From Acidobacteriota bacterium (lineage in GTDB: Bacteria; Acidobacteriota; Vicinamibacteria; Vicinamibacterales; CAVVIG01): 35,006 nt of DNA. Positions 1-9,188 of the stretch are shown in pieces. The translations under genes and the position numbers were made by a program. Each line of letters opens with the position of its first letter. The stretch's first letter is position 1. The notes beneath the pieces are model-generated. The model saw nothing but the letters and a program-made list of their open reading frames with translations, was not told where the DNA came from and made no database searches. The stretch lies in NCBI GenBank assembly GCA_025358945.1, contig JANYHS010000003.1, positions 1 through 35,006 on the forward strand, given 5' to 3'.

Positions 1-2
1 GA

Positions 3-1094
3 AAACTCAAATCGGACAAAGTGCTGTTCATTGCGACCCTCCTGCTGGTCGCGCTGAGCGTCGTCATGGTCTACAGCGCCTCGGCGCCGATGGCCCTGGA
101 CAAGTACGGGCGGGCCACCAGGTTCCTGACCACCCAGGCCATGTGGGCCGTGCTGGGCATCGCCATGCTGACTATGGTGATGCGGATCGATTACCGCTTC
201 TACCGCGAGCCTCTTTTCATCTGGACAGCCCTCGCGTTCGTGGCGTTTGCACTCGTGGCCGTGTATTTCCGCGCGCCGGTGAACGGGGCGCGCCGCTGGT
301 TCGGGATCGGCGGCATCGGGATCCAGCCGTCCGAGCTCGCCAAGCTGATCGTCATTTTCTTCATCGCCGCCCTGCTCGAGCGTCGCATGCATCGCATCGA
401 CGAGGTGACGTACTCGCTGCTGCCGATCGGGTTCGTCGTGCTCGGACTCGTCGCGCTGATCCTGCCCGAGCCGGATTTCGGGACGTCGATGGCGATCATC
501 ATGATCACCGCCGTGATGATCTTCGCCGCCGGGCTGAACTGGCGGTACATCGCGGGCCTCGCGCTCGTCGGTCTTCCCGCGATCTACATCGTCGTGATGG
601 GGTCGGCCTACCGCCGTCGCCGCACGCTCGCGTTTCTCAACCCGTGGGACGACCCTCTCGGCGATGGCTTCCAGATCATTCAATCGCTGATCGCGATCGG
701 CACCGGCGGCGTCTGGGGCAAGGGGCTGATGAACGGCGTGCAGAAGTTGTTCTATCTCCCAGAGCCGCATACGGATTTCATCTACTCCGTGATTTCGGAG
801 GAGCTGGGGCTCGTCGGCGCGACCGCGGTCGTGATCTGCTTTTGCATCGTCACGTGGCGCGGCATGCGCGTGGCCGTGCGCGCGCCGGACACCTTCGGCT
901 CGTTCCTCGCGCTCGGGTTGACGACGATGGTTGCCGTGCAGGCATTTGTGAACATCAGCGTGGTGCTCGGGTTGATGCCGACCAAGGGCATCCCGTTGCC
1001 GTTTGTCAGCGCGGGTGGATCGTCGCTGCTGATCAATCTGATCGGGATGGGGATTCTGCTCAACGTCTCGCAACACGCGTCGACTGAGGCATGA
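3..1094 (+). CDS. ftsW: FtsW, lipid II polymerase of the divisome (5' end outside the window)
   Basis: SEDS-family integral membrane protein that polymerises septal peptidoglycan glycan strands from lipid II, together with a class B PBP. The visible part is about 364 residues and nearly all transmembrane. It has the early MVYSAS segment, the family signatures GARRWFGIG and QPSELAKL, and near the C-terminus GIPLPFVSAGGSSL. The frame is open to the first base and reads KLKSDK before the first GTG at 21, so the true start lies upstream and the gene is cut by the window edge. The stop is 3 bases before murG, so the two are almost certainly co-transcribed. FtsW rather than RodA is inferred from its place in front of murG. 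Confidence 0.95.
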   Translation, partial: KLKSDKVLFIATLLLVALSVVMVYSASAPMALDKYGRATRFLTTQAMWAVLGIAMLTMVMRIDYRFYREPLFIWTALAFVAFALVAVYFRAPVNGARRWFGIGGIGIQPSELAKLIVIFFIAALLERRMHRIDEVTYSLLPIGFVVLGLVALILPEPDFGTSMAIIMITAVMIFAAGLNWRYIAGLALVGLPAIYIVVMGSAYRRRRTLAFLNPWDDPLGDGFQIIQSLIAIGTGGVWGKGLMNGVQKLFYLPEPHTDFIYSVISEELGLVGATAVVICFCIVTWRGMRVAVRAPDTFGSFLALGLTTMVAVQAFVNISVVLGLMPTKGIPLPFVSAGGSSLLINLIGMGILLNVSQHASTEA

Positions 1095-1097
1095 CGC

Positions 1098-2207
1098 ATG
1101 ACCTCACCGTTACGCGTGGTGATGGCCGGCGGCGGCACCGGCGGTCATCTGTATCCGGGGATCGCGGTGGCCCGCGAGCTGCTGGCGCGCCGCCCGGATG
1201 CCGAGGTGTCGTTCGCGGGAACGGCGCGGGGCATCGAGGCGCGCGTGGTGCCGCGCGAAGGGTTTGCGCTGGATGTGATTCGCAGCAGCGGCGTGAAAGG
1301 AAAGTCGATCGTCGATCGCGTGCGCGGCGCCCTGCTGATTCCGCTCGGCCTCGCCGACGGATGGCGCATTGTGTCGGCGCGGCGTCCGTCGATCGTGATC
1401 GGGGTGGGTGGCTACAGCTCGGGGCCGGTCGTCCTCGTTGCGGCGCTCCGCGGCGTGCCGACCATGTTGCTCGAGCAGAACGCGGTGCCCGGGTTGACCA
1501 ATCGATTGCTCGCCCGGGTCGTGAAAGCGGCGGCGGTGACGTTCGATTCGACGCAGGCGTTTTTCGGAGCGACAGCGTTCGTCAGCGGTAACCCGGTCCG
1601 GCCGGAGTTCTTCGCGGCATCCGGACCTCATCAGGAGTCGGTGCTTGATGACCAGACGTCCGTCACGCAGGTTTTAGTTTTTGGCGGCTCTCAGGGCGCG
1701 CACGCAATCAACGTGGCCATGGTGGAGGCAGCATCGCAGTTGGCGGCCGGCGGTTCGCATCTTCGTCTCGTCCACCAGACAGGGGAACGAGATCTGGAGA
1801 TGGTCCGCGCCGCCTACCGACAGGCGGGGCTTCAGGCCGACGTCGAACCGTTCCTCTATGACATGGGACGGCAACTCGGACAGGCCGACGTAGTCGTCTG
1901 CCGCGCCGGCGCGACGACGCTGGCCGAAATCACCGCGGCGGGAAAAGCCGCGGTGCTGATTCCGCTGCCGACGGCGACCGACGACCATCAGCGCAAGAAC
2001 GCCGAAGCGCTGTCGGTCGCGGGCGCTGCGGAATTGCTGCTGCAGCAGGACCTGACAGGGCCGGTGCTTGCCGCGCGCGTACTGGCGCTGGCCGGCGACC
2101 GCGAGCGGCGTCGACGGATGTCGGCGGCGGCGCGATCGCTGGCGCGTCCAGACGCCGCCAGGCTGATCGTGGATCGCGCCCTGGAATTGGCGGAGGCTCG
2201 GCGGTGA
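1098..2207 (+). CDS. murG: MurG, lipid II-forming N-acetylglucosaminyltransferase
   Basis: Peripheral membrane GT28 enzyme that adds GlcNAc from UDP-GlcNAc to lipid I, giving lipid II, the substrate of FtsW. The 369-residue length is normal. The glycine-rich acceptor loop GGGTGGH lies at about residues 11-17. The C-terminal half has FGGSQGA and the CRAGATTLAEI donor-binding segment, followed by PLPTATDDHQ. The ATG start lies 3 bases after the ftsW stop. A 57-base gap with a short 7-base repeat separates it from murC. Confidence 0.96.
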   Translation: MTSPLRVVMAGGGTGGHLYPGIAVARELLARRPDAEVSFAGTARGIEARVVPREGFALDVIRSSGVKGKSIVDRVRGALLIPLGLADGWRIVSARRPSIVIGVGGYSSGPVVLVAALRGVPTMLLEQNAVPGLTNRLLARVVKAAAVTFDSTQAFFGATAFVSGNPVRPEFFAASGPHQESVLDDQTSVTQVLVFGGSQGAHAINVAMVEAASQLAAGGSHLRLVHQTGERDLEMVRAAYRQAGLQADVEPFLYDMGRQLGQADVVVCRAGATTLAEITAAGKAAVLIPLPTATDDHQRKNAEALSVAGAAELLLQQDLTGPVLAARVLALAGDRERRRRMSAAARSLARPDAARLIVDRALELAEARR

Positions 2208-2217
2208 AGGGCTCAGG

Positions 2218-2238
2218 GAACGCTGAACGCCGAACCCG
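2218..2238. repeat. Three 7-base units at the murG-murC junction
   Basis: Three consecutive 7-mers, gaacgct, gaacgcc and gaacccg, lie between the murG stop and the murC start. The tract is short and weak taken alone. It is listed because the same 7-base periodicity, with other core words, recurs at several gene junctions in this window. Confidence 0.5.
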
Positions 2239-2264
2239 ATCAGGAGTCGGTTCTGGGTGGCGCC

Positions 2265-3701
2265 GTGCTCGGTAAGACCCGGCACGTGCACTTTGTCGGG
2301 ATCGGTGGCATCGGGATGAGCGGCATCGCGGAACTGCTGGCCAATCTCGGTTACGCCGTCAGCGGATCGGACACCAAGCGTTCGGCGGTGACCGATCGGC
2401 TGCAGACGCTGGGCATTCGCGTGGACGCCGGGCACGACGCGCGGCACGTCGGCGACGCGGACGTGGTGGTGATTTCGTCGGCGGTGCCGGCGACGAATCC
2501 GGAAATCGCCGAAGCGGTGCGGCGGCACGTGCCGGTCATCCCGCGGGCGGAAATGCTCGCGGAACTGATGCGTCTCCGCTTCTCGATCGCGGTCGCGGGC
2601 GCGCACGGCAAGACGACGACGACGTCGATGATCGCGCTGGTCCTCGAACGGGCGGGCCTGGATCCGACGGCGGTGATTGGCGGGCGTCTCAGCGCCTTCG
2701 GCAGCAACGCGCGGCTGGGGCGCGGCGAACTGATGGTGGCCGAGGCGGACGAGAGCGACCGATCGTTTTTGAAGTTGTTTCCGACAATGGCAGTGATCAC
2801 GAATATCGACCACGAACATCTCGAGAATTACGGCGGCTTCGAGGACCTGCAGCAGGCCTTCGTCGACTTCGCCAACAAGACGCCGTTTTACGGCGGCGTG
2901 GTCGCCTGCCTCGACGATGCGAATCTGGCGGCTGTACTGCCGCGGATGACGCGCCGCGTGATCACCTACGGCCTGGACTCGGCGGCGGCTGACGTCGTCG
3001 CCACCGATGTGACGCTCGGGCCGATGAGCGTGACGGCGAGCGTTGCGCGCCGCGCGCGGCGGACGGATGCGACGGTGAAGGCGCTCGAACCGCTCGGCAC
3101 GCTGACGCTGGCGGTCCCTGGCCGCCACAACCTGCTGAACGCGCTGGCGGCGGTTGCGGTCGGCATGGAACTGGGCCTGTCGTTCGATCGCGTGGCCGCG
3201 GGACTGAAGGATTTCCGCGGGGCCGAGCGGCGGTTCGACGTGCGCGGCGAGGCCAACGGCATCCTCGTTGTCGACGACTACGGGCATCACCCGACCGAGA
3301 TTGCAGCCGTCCTCGCCGCCGCGCGCACGCTGGGGCGGCGCATCGTCGTCGTTTTTCAGCCACATCGCTACACGCGGACGGCGTCGCTGATGGAGGCGTT
3401 CGGCCCGGCGCTCGCCGCCGCCGACCACATCGTGCTCACTGACATCTATTCCGCCGGAGAGGATCCGATTGCCGGCGTGACGCTGGACGCCCTCGGCGCG
3501 GCTGTCCGTCGAGGTGTGACGGCGCCGGTCGATCTGGTGCCGCGTCTGGACGATGTGGTCTCGGCGATTGTGCGCGTAGCGAAGCCGGGCGATGTCGTGA
3601 TCACGCTCGGGGCTGGTTCGATCGGCAGCGTGCCCGATCGCCTGGTCGCGGCGCTGGGCGGTGGAGCCATTTCCGCCCCAACGACCGGAGCGCCGTCATG
3701 A
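2265..3701 (+). CDS. murC: MurC, UDP-N-acetylmuramate-L-alanine ligase
   Basis: Cytoplasmic ATP-dependent ligase that adds L-alanine to UDP-MurNAc, the first step of the peptide stem. It is 478 residues. An N-terminal Rossmann motif GIGGIGMSG lies at about residues 12-20, the Mur ligase ATP loop AGAHGKTTTT at 111-120, and the C-terminal domain has DDYGHHPTEI and FQPHRYTRT. The GTG start at 2265 places the protein at the usual MurC N-terminus (MLGKTRHVHF). A purine stretch, caggag, lies rather far upstream at 2241. The stop overlaps the ftsQ start in an ATGA junction, which indicates translational coupling. No murB follows, although many dcw clusters have one here. Confidence 0.96.
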   Translation: MLGKTRHVHFVGIGGIGMSGIAELLANLGYAVSGSDTKRSAVTDRLQTLGIRVDAGHDARHVGDADVVVISSAVPATNPEIAEAVRRHVPVIPRAEMLAELMRLRFSIAVAGAHGKTTTTSMIALVLERAGLDPTAVIGGRLSAFGSNARLGRGELMVAEADESDRSFLKLFPTMAVITNIDHEHLENYGGFEDLQQAFVDFANKTPFYGGVVACLDDANLAAVLPRMTRRVITYGLDSAAADVVATDVTLGPMSVTASVARRARRTDATVKALEPLGTLTLAVPGRHNLLNALAAVAVGMELGLSFDRVAAGLKDFRGAERRFDVRGEANGILVVDDYGHHPTEIAAVLAAARTLGRRIVVVFQPHRYTRTASLMEAFGPALAAADHIVLTDIYSAGEDPIAGVTLDALGAAVRRGVTAPVDLVPRLDDVVSAIVRVAKPGDVVITLGAGSIGSVPDRLVAALGGGAISAPTTGAPS

Positions 3702-4555
3702 GCGCGGTGGCGGCGCAGACCGATCGGCGTTTCCGGCGCGCGCACGTCAAGCCCGCGCACAAAAAGCGGAACTGGCGCGCCATCGTCAGGTCGCTGTTGA
3801 TCTGGATCGCCGTCGTCGGCGCGGTGGTCTACGGCGCGCTGCGGACCTCGGCGCTCGCGGCACACGCGCATGTGCTCGAGGTCGAGAAGATCGTCGTGCG
3901 GGGCAACGAGCGGTTGTCGAGAGGCGAAGTGCTCGCCGTGTTGAACGGCTTGCGCGGCGAGAACCTGATGTGGACGAATCTGGATGCATGGCGCACGCGG
4001 CTGATGGCGTCGCCCTGGGTGCGGGATGCGTCGCTGCGGCGCTCGCTGCCGTCGACCGTCGAGGTCATCGTCTTCGAGCGCCAGCCGATTGGGATCGGTC
4101 GCATCAATGGGGACATGTACCTCGTCGACGAGCGCGGCGTGATCATCGATCAGTACGGGCCGCAGTACGCGGACATCGATCTGCCGATCATCGACGGCCT
4201 GTCCGCGGCCCACAGCGGCGGCGGACCGATGACCGACGAAGGACGCGCGGAGCTTGCGGCGCGAGTGATCGCGGCGGTGAAGTCGAAGCCGGCGATCGCG
4301 CGTCGGTTGTCGCAGGTGGACGTCAGCGATCTGCACAACGCGGCGGTAATCCTCAGCGGCGACCCGGCGACGATTCAGCTCGGCGACGACCAGTTTCTGG
4401 CGCGGCTCCAGTCGTATCTCGACCTGGCGCCGACGCTGCGCGAACGCGTGGCCGATATCGATTCCGTCGACCTGCGCTTTGACGATCGGATTTACGTGAA
4501 GCCGACCAGGACCGCGAGCCCCGTGAAGACGGGCGCGCAAAAGAAGAACAAGTAG
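3698..4555 (+). CDS. ftsQ: FtsQ/DivIB-type cell division protein
   Basis: Bitopic inner-membrane divisome protein linking early and late division proteins through its periplasmic domains. It has 285 residues. A basic cytoplasmic tail (RRFRRAHVKPAHKKR) is followed by one membrane segment at about residues 28-50. A POTRA-like region begins VEKIVVRGNERLSRGEVL, and the FtsQ domain follows with the SPWVRDASLRRSLPSTVEV segment. The C-terminus is short and lysine-rich. It overlaps murC by 4 bases and ends 11 bases before ftsA. Primary sequence similarity in this family is low, so position between murC and ftsA is strong supporting evidence. Confidence 0.93.
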   Translation: MSAVAAQTDRRFRRAHVKPAHKKRNWRAIVRSLLIWIAVVGAVVYGALRTSALAAHAHVLEVEKIVVRGNERLSRGEVLAVLNGLRGENLMWTNLDAWRTRLMASPWVRDASLRRSLPSTVEVIVFERQPIGIGRINGDMYLVDERGVIIDQYGPQYADIDLPIIDGLSAAHSGGGPMTDEGRAELAARVIAAVKSKPAIARRLSQVDVSDLHNAAVILSGDPATIQLGDDQFLARLQSYLDLAPTLRERVADIDSVDLRFDDRIYVKPTRTASPVKTGAQKKNK

Positions 4556-4566
4556 GGAGAGCTCCA

Positions 4567-5805
4567 GTGGCGCGAAAAGAACGATACCTGGTCGGTTTGG
4601 ATGTCGGCACATCAAAGGTGACCGCCGTCGTCGGCGAAATGCTGGACGGCCAAGGGCTCGACATCGTCGGGCTCGGTGTGGCCGAGTCGCGCGGCATCCG
4701 GCGTGGCGTCGTGGTGAACCTCGAGGCCGCCGTCGATTCGATCAAGAAAGCGATCGAAGAAGCCGAGTTGATGGCCGGGGTCGAGATCGATTCGGTGCAC
4801 CTCGCGCTGTCGGGGCCGCACATCAAGGGGTTCAACAGCCGCGGGGTGATCGCGGTCGCCGGCAAGAACCGCGAGATCACCCGTGAAGACGTGCGGCGGG
4901 CGATTGACGCGGCCAAAGCCGTGTCGCTGCCGACCGGACGGGAAATCCTTCACGTGTTGCCGCAGGATTTCGTGGTCGATGAGCAGGACGGCATCGGCGC
5001 GCCGGTCGGCATGACGGGGGCCAGGCTCGAGGTGAACGTTCACATTGTGACCGGCAGCCAGAGCTCGACCCAGAACATCGTCGCCTGCGTGAACCGCGCG
5101 GGTGTCAGGGTGGCGGAGACGGTGGTCGAACAGCTCTGCGCGAGCGAATCCGTGCTCACCGAGGACGAGAAGGAACTCGGCGTTGCGCTGGTCGACATCG
5201 GCGGTGGCACGACCGACATTGCCATCTACGAGCGCGGCAGCCTGTGGCACACCGCGGTGATCGGCGTCGGCGGCGATCACTTCACCAACGACATCGCCGT
5301 CGGCCTGCGGACGCCGGTGCCTGACGCGGAAAAGATCAAGCGCAAGTGCGGCTGCGCGCTGTCCGGCATGGTCGACGAAGACGAGACCATGGAGGTGGCG
5401 AGCGTCGGTGGACGGAAGCCGCGCGTGATGGCGCGACGGATCCTGTCGGAAATTCTTCAGCCGCGCGCGGAAGAAATCTTCCACCTGGTGTGGGATGAAA
5501 TCCGACGCGCCGGCTACGAAAAGAGCCTCAACTCCGGGATTGTGCTCACCGGCGGCGGCGCGATCCTCGACGGCATGCCGGAAATCGCCGAGCAGATTTT
5601 CGATCTGCCGATCCGCCGCGGCTGTCCGACCAGCGTCGGCGGGCTTTCCGATCATGTGAACAGCCCGACGTTTGCCACAGGCGTCGGTCTCGTGCTCTAC
5701 GGCTATCGCAACTCGATGGGTGATTCGGCGCGCGCTCCGGTCGGCGCGGGTGCTTTGGTGCGGGCCGCGGGGCGGCTGCGCGGCTTGTTCAAGGAATTTT
5801 TCTAG
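4567..5805 (+). CDS. ftsA: FtsA, actin-like membrane tether of the Z ring
   Basis: Cytoplasmic actin-fold ATPase that anchors FtsZ filaments to the membrane and recruits later division proteins. It has 412 residues. The N-terminal phosphate loop region is [13 protein letters not shown]. The SHS2 (1C) domain starts around residue 80 with the segment [16 protein letters not shown]. The second phosphate motif [13 protein letters not shown] lies at about residues 210-222, and [10 protein letters not shown] near 328. The C-terminus [10 protein letters not shown] is the expected amphipathic membrane-targeting helix. Translation starts at GTG 4567, with AGGGAGAG at 4555-4562 as ribosome binding site. 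The stop codon is part of the ftsZ Shine-Dalgarno sequence. Confidence 0.96.
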   Translation: MARKERYLVGLDVGTSKVTAVVGEMLDGQGLDIVGLGVAESRGIRRGVVVNLEAAVDSIKKAIEEAELMAGVEIDSVHLALSGPHIKGFNSRGVIAVAGKNREITREDVRRAIDAAKAVSLPTGREILHVLPQDFVVDEQDGIGAPVGMTGARLEVNVHIVTGSQSSTQNIVACVNRAGVRVAETVVEQLCASESVLTEDEKELGVALVDIGGGTTDIAIYERGSLWHTAVIGVGGDHFTNDIAVGLRTPVPDAEKIKRKCGCALSGMVDEDETMEVASVGGRKPRVMARRILSEILQPRAEEIFHLVWDEIRRAGYEKSLNSGIVLTGGGAILDGMPEIAEQIFDLPIRRGCPTSVGGLSDHVNSPTFATGVGLVLYGYRNSMGDSARAPVGAGALVRAAGRLRGLFKEFF

Positions 5806-5818
5806 GAGGAGCGGACGA

Positions 5819-7189
5819 ATGGACGACTACGCGAAACTCAGCGAGGAAGCTACCCGGATGAGACTGAGGCTCGACGAAGAGGGCAGCGGCGCCGCGCGCA
5901 TCAAGGTGGTGGGCGTCGGCGGCGGCGGCAGCAATGCGGTCAACCGGATGGTGCAGGCCGGGTTCGAGGGCGTGGAGTTCGTCGTTGCGAACACCGATCT
6001 GCAGGCGCTGCGCACCAACGCCGCGAGCGTCAAGCTGCAGTTGGGCGGCAAGCTGACCAAAGGACTCGGCGCCGGAGCCGATCCGAACGTCGGCCGTCAG
6101 GCGGCGCTCGAAGACACGGAAAAGATCATCCAGGCGCTCGACGGCGCTGACATGATCTTCATCACCACCGGCCTCGGCGGCGGGACCGGCACCGGTGCGG
6201 CGCCGGTGATTGCCAGCCTGGCGAGCGAACTCGGCGCGCTGACCGTGGCTGTGGTCACCAAACCGTTCAAGTTCGAAGGCAAGAAGCGGCAGATTCAGGC
6301 CGAGCGCGGCCTCGAGGCGCTGCGCGACTGCGTCGACACGATCATCACAATCCCGAACGAGCGGCTGCTGACAATCATCGATCGCACCACGTCGATGACC
6401 GACGCCTTTGCGACCGCAGACGATGTGCTGCGGCAGGCGATTCAGGGTATCTCGGATCTGATCCTCGTGCCGGGCCTGATTAACCTGGACTTTGCTGACG
6501 TGAAAACGATCATGGCCGGCATGGGCCTGGCGATGATGGGCACGGGTGTGGCGGAAGGAGCGGACCGCGCGATGGAAGCCGCGCGCCGCGCGATTTCGAG
6601 CCCGCTGCTCGAGGGCGCGTCGGTCAACGGCGCGCGCGGTGTGATCATCAACGTCACCGGTGGTCCCGACCTGTCGCTCGTCGAGGTGAGCGAGGCGTCG
6701 TGCATCGTGCAGGAAGCGGCCGATGAAGATGCCAACATCATCTTCGGCGCGGTCATCGATCCGGCGCTCAAGGGCAAGGTGAAGATCACCGTCATCGCCA
6801 CCGGGTTTGGCGCGCAGGCAAACGCGCGTCCGATCCTCTCGGCGGCGCAAACGCCCGTGGACATGTCGATGTACGCGGATCATGCGCGGATGCGCAACGA
6901 TGCCGTCCCGTCGCCGACGTCGATGTCGATGTCGTCGGCAAGACTGTCGATCGCGCGGCGTCCGTTGCTCGACCTGCCGATGGCGGCGAGCGGCGGCGGA
7001 ACGTCGATGGCGCTGCCCAGCTCAGCAGCGGCGTCCTCCGCGGCCGCCAGCACACCGGGGTCCGCCAGATCGAGCGATCCCGACGCGATGCGTCCGCTGA
7101 CGGATGCCGACGCGAACGTGTCCGATCCCGATTTCGACCTCAGTTCGACGTTTGACGTCCCGGCGTTCCTGCGCCGCCAGGAAGGCTGA
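5819..7189 (+). CDS. ftsZ: FtsZ, tubulin-like division GTPase
   Basis: GTP-dependent polymerising protein that forms the cytokinetic ring. From ATG 5819 it is 456 residues. The frame is open further upstream, but that part overlaps ftsA, and a perfect AGGAGG (5804-5809) precedes 5819. The GTP-binding region [15 protein letters not shown] starts at about residue 30 and the tubulin signature GGGTGTGAA lies at 120-128. The synergy region contains NLDFADV. A linker rich in Ser, Ala and Met, about 100 residues long, leads to the conserved tail DVPAFLRRQ that binds FtsA and other partners. The N-terminal extension of about 25 residues before the GTPase fold is modest. It is the last gene of the division cluster. 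Confidence 0.97.
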   Translation: MDDYAKLSEEATRMRLRLDEEGSGAARIKVVGVGGGGSNAVNRMVQAGFEGVEFVVANTDLQALRTNAASVKLQLGGKLTKGLGAGADPNVGRQAALEDTEKIIQALDGADMIFITTGLGGGTGTGAAPVIASLASELGALTVAVVTKPFKFEGKKRQIQAERGLEALRDCVDTIITIPNERLLTIIDRTTSMTDAFATADDVLRQAIQGISDLILVPGLINLDFADVKTIMAGMGLAMMGTGVAEGADRAMEAARRAISSPLLEGASVNGARGVIINVTGGPDLSLVEVSEASCIVQEAADEDANIIFGAVIDPALKGKVKITVIATGFGAQANARPILSAAQTPVDMSMYADHARMRNDAVPSPTSMSMSSARLSIARRPLLDLPMAASGGGTSMALPSSAAASSAAASTPGSARSSDPDAMRPLTDADANVSDPDFDLSSTFDVPAFLRRQEG

Positions 7190-7196
7190 CCGCGCC

Positions 7197-7241
7197 GGGG
7201 ACTGCCTCGATGGCAGTCCCCCTACTCTTCAGGCAGTCCCC
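7197..7241 (+). terminator. Perfect 10-bp hairpin with a third arm after ftsZ
   Basis: Bases 7197-7206 (ggggactgcc) and 7212-7221 (ggcagtcccc) form a perfect 10-bp stem around a 5-base loop. The sequence ggcagtcccc is repeated at 7232-7241, so two right arms compete for one left arm. No T-run follows, so this is not a textbook intrinsic terminator. It could stabilise the ftsZ mRNA 3' end or be a small dispersed repeat. The rest of the 148-base gap to the radical SAM gene shows nothing I recognise. Confidence 0.5.
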
Positions 7242-7337
7242 TGCGATGGTAAAGTAGATAGATCCACGGCACACGCGAACGCCGACGTCTGAGCCTGAGC
7301 GGCCGGACCCCTCGATCTGCCTGACCGGCTACACCAC

Positions 7338-9083
7338 ATGAAATCCTGGGAACAACGCGAACGCGCACAAGTCACCCTGTCGAAAGAAATCGGCTACGTC
7401 AAAAAGCCGCACGGCCATCGTCTGCGCGTAGCCCTCGCGTTTCCGAATACCTACTGGGTCGGGATGTCGAATCTCGGCTTCCAGACCATCTACCGCCTCT
7501 TCAACGCTGAAGACGACATCGTCTGCGAGCGGTTCTTTCTGCCGCCGAAGCAGGAACTGGCGGAGCTGTCGGCGGCGAAAACTCCGCTGGTGACCCTCGA
7601 GTCGCAGACGCCGGTCAGCGACTTCGACATCATTGCGTTCTCGGTGTCCTTCGAGTGGGACTACGTGAACGTCCTGACGCTGTTGCGCCTCGCCGGCATT
7701 CCCAGCTACGCGACGGAACGCTCGCCCCGGCATCCGCTGATCGTGATCGGTGGCGCGGTGACGTTCGTCAATCCCGAACCCCTCGCGCTGTTCGCCGACG
7801 TGATCGCCGCAGGCGAAGGCGAGGTGCTCGTGCCCGGCCTGCGCCGCGCCGTGTCGGCCGCCACCAGCCGCGACAATCTCCTCGAACTCCTTGCCGTCGA
7901 ACGCGGTTTTTACATCCCGTCACTCTACGATCCGCAGTACGCCGCCGATGGGACACTGGCCGGGTACACGGTGCGCGCTGGCGTCACCGCGCCGTTGCCC
8001 GTGCGGAAGGCGGCGCTGAAGGTGACCGATGCGGTCGACCCGCCGGCGACCAGCATCTTCACGCCCGACACGGAGTTCGGATCACGCTTCCTTGTGGAAG
8101 TCGTGCGCGGGTGCGCCAACCTGTGCCGCTTCTGCTGGGCCGGCTACAACTACCTGCCGGTTCGCGCGTTTCCAGCCGATCGCATTCTGCAGCTCGCGCG
8201 CGAGGCGCGGACGCATGCGAGCCGCGTCGGCCTGGTGTCGATTGCGCTCTGCGATCATCCAGACATCGAACGCATTCTCGCGAACCTCCTGGAGATGGGC
8301 TACGCGATCAGTCCCGCATCGCTGCGTCTCGACGATCTGACGCAATCCATCGTCCAGGTGCTGAAGGAGAGCGGCGAGCGAACGATTACCATCGCGCCGG
8401 AAACCGGATCCGATCGTCTGCGTCGCGTGATCAACAAAACCGTGACCAACGACGAAATTCTCGATCGCGCCGATCTGATTTTTGCCAACGGCATCGAGAA
8501 CCTGAAGCTCTACTACATGATCGGCCTCCCCACCGAGACGGACGAGGACCTGGTCGCGATTCGCGATCTGACGCTGCAGATTCGCGAGCGCATGATGAAA
8601 TACGCGAAGGCCAAGGGCCAGGTCGGTCGGATCATCGGCAGCGTGAACCCGCTGATCCCGAAGCCGGGGACGGCCTATCAGTGGATCCCGATGGAGGATC
8701 CGAACGTCGTCGATCGCAAGATCAAACGGCTGCGTTCGCTGACGGCCGACATCGACAACGTGTACTTCAACATCAAGTCGGAGCGGCACTCCTATTTCCA
8801 GGCGCTGCTGTCCCTCGGCGATCGGCGCGTGGCGCCGGTGATTGCGATCGCCGAGCAAAACGGGCAGAACTGGCGCGCTGCGGTCGCCGAGGCCGGCATC
8901 GACGGCGACTTTTACGTGTACCGCGACCGCAGCAAGGACGCCGCGCTGCCGTGGGACATTATCGACGGCGGCATGAAGCGCCCGTTCTTCGAAGCGGAGT
9001 ACGCCAAGAGCCTCCGCGAGGAATGGACACTACCGCCCAAGCGCGCGCAGGAGAACATCAAGCTGCTGCCGGTGATCCAGTAG
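7338..9083 (+). CDS. Radical SAM protein with probable B12-binding N-terminal domain
   Basis: It has 581 residues. The N-terminal half (about residues 28-190) has the alternating strands and helices of a cobalamin-binding-like Rossmann domain, including VALAFPNTYWVGMSNLGFQ and the LIVIGGAVTFVNPEPL and FADVIAAGEGE segments. The radical SAM cluster motif follows as CX3CX2C (C259, C263, C266, in RGCANLCRFC). Further on are TIAPETGSDRLRR and YYMIGLPTETDED, typical of the radical SAM barrel. The layout resembles the uncharacterised B12-binding radical SAM proteins (TIGR03960-like), but without a long C-terminal fused domain. The substrate is unknown. It may use cobalamin for methyl transfer, but no residue here proves that. 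The ATG start has no strong ribosome binding site. Confidence 0.85.
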   Translation: MKSWEQRERAQVTLSKEIGYVKKPHGHRLRVALAFPNTYWVGMSNLGFQTIYRLFNAEDDIVCERFFLPPKQELAELSAAKTPLVTLESQTPVSDFDIIAFSVSFEWDYVNVLTLLRLAGIPSYATERSPRHPLIVIGGAVTFVNPEPLALFADVIAAGEGEVLVPGLRRAVSAATSRDNLLELLAVERGFYIPSLYDPQYAADGTLAGYTVRAGVTAPLPVRKAALKVTDAVDPPATSIFTPDTEFGSRFLVEVVRGCANLCRFCWAGYNYLPVRAFPADRILQLAREARTHASRVGLVSIALCDHPDIERILANLLEMGYAISPASLRLDDLTQSIVQVLKESGERTITIAPETGSDRLRRVINKTVTNDEILDRADLIFANGIENLKLYYMIGLPTETDEDLVAIRDLTLQIRERMMKYAKAKGQVGRIIGSVNPLIPKPGTAYQWIPMEDPNVVDRKIKRLRSLTADIDNVYFNIKSERHSYFQALLSLGDRRVAPVIAIAEQNGQNWRAAVAEAGIDGDFYVYRDRSKDAALPWDIIDGGMKRPFFEAEYAKSLREEWTLPPKRAQENIKLLPVIQ

Positions 9084-9091
9084 CGCATCGG

Positions 9092-9188
9092 GTAATCTGG
9101 TGGTCTGGTAATCGGGGAATGGGTCGGTCGATTGCCAATCAATTACCCAATTACCCAATTACCCAATTCCCCGATTCTCCAATTCAGC
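9092..9188. repeat. Two 8-base-period tracts in inverted orientation between convergent genes
   Basis: Bases 9092-9123 read as 8-mers (gtaatctg, gtggtctg, gtaatcgg, ggaatggg). Bases 9141-9188 read as aattaccc three times, then aattcccc, gattctcc and aattcagc. The second tract is close to the reverse complement of the first (aatcggggaat pairs with attccccgatt), so the RNA could fold into a long hairpin on either strand. The last unit contains the stop codon of the next gene (9184-9186, minus strand). It may serve as a bidirectional transcript end. Confidence 0.7.

Noticed and set aside
1674-3428. 584-residue minus-strand frame opposite murG and murC
   Set aside because: Arg- and His-rich shadow of two certain genes, with no motif.
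5672-5818. 49-residue N-terminal extension of FtsZ
   Set aside because: It overlaps the ftsA coding end, and a perfect AGGAGG at 5804-5809 serves the ATG at 5819.
9141-9188. aattaccc units as replication iterons
   Set aside because: Only three perfect copies, no DnaA boxes, no replication gene near, and the same period-type repeats with other words occur at ordinary gene junctions.
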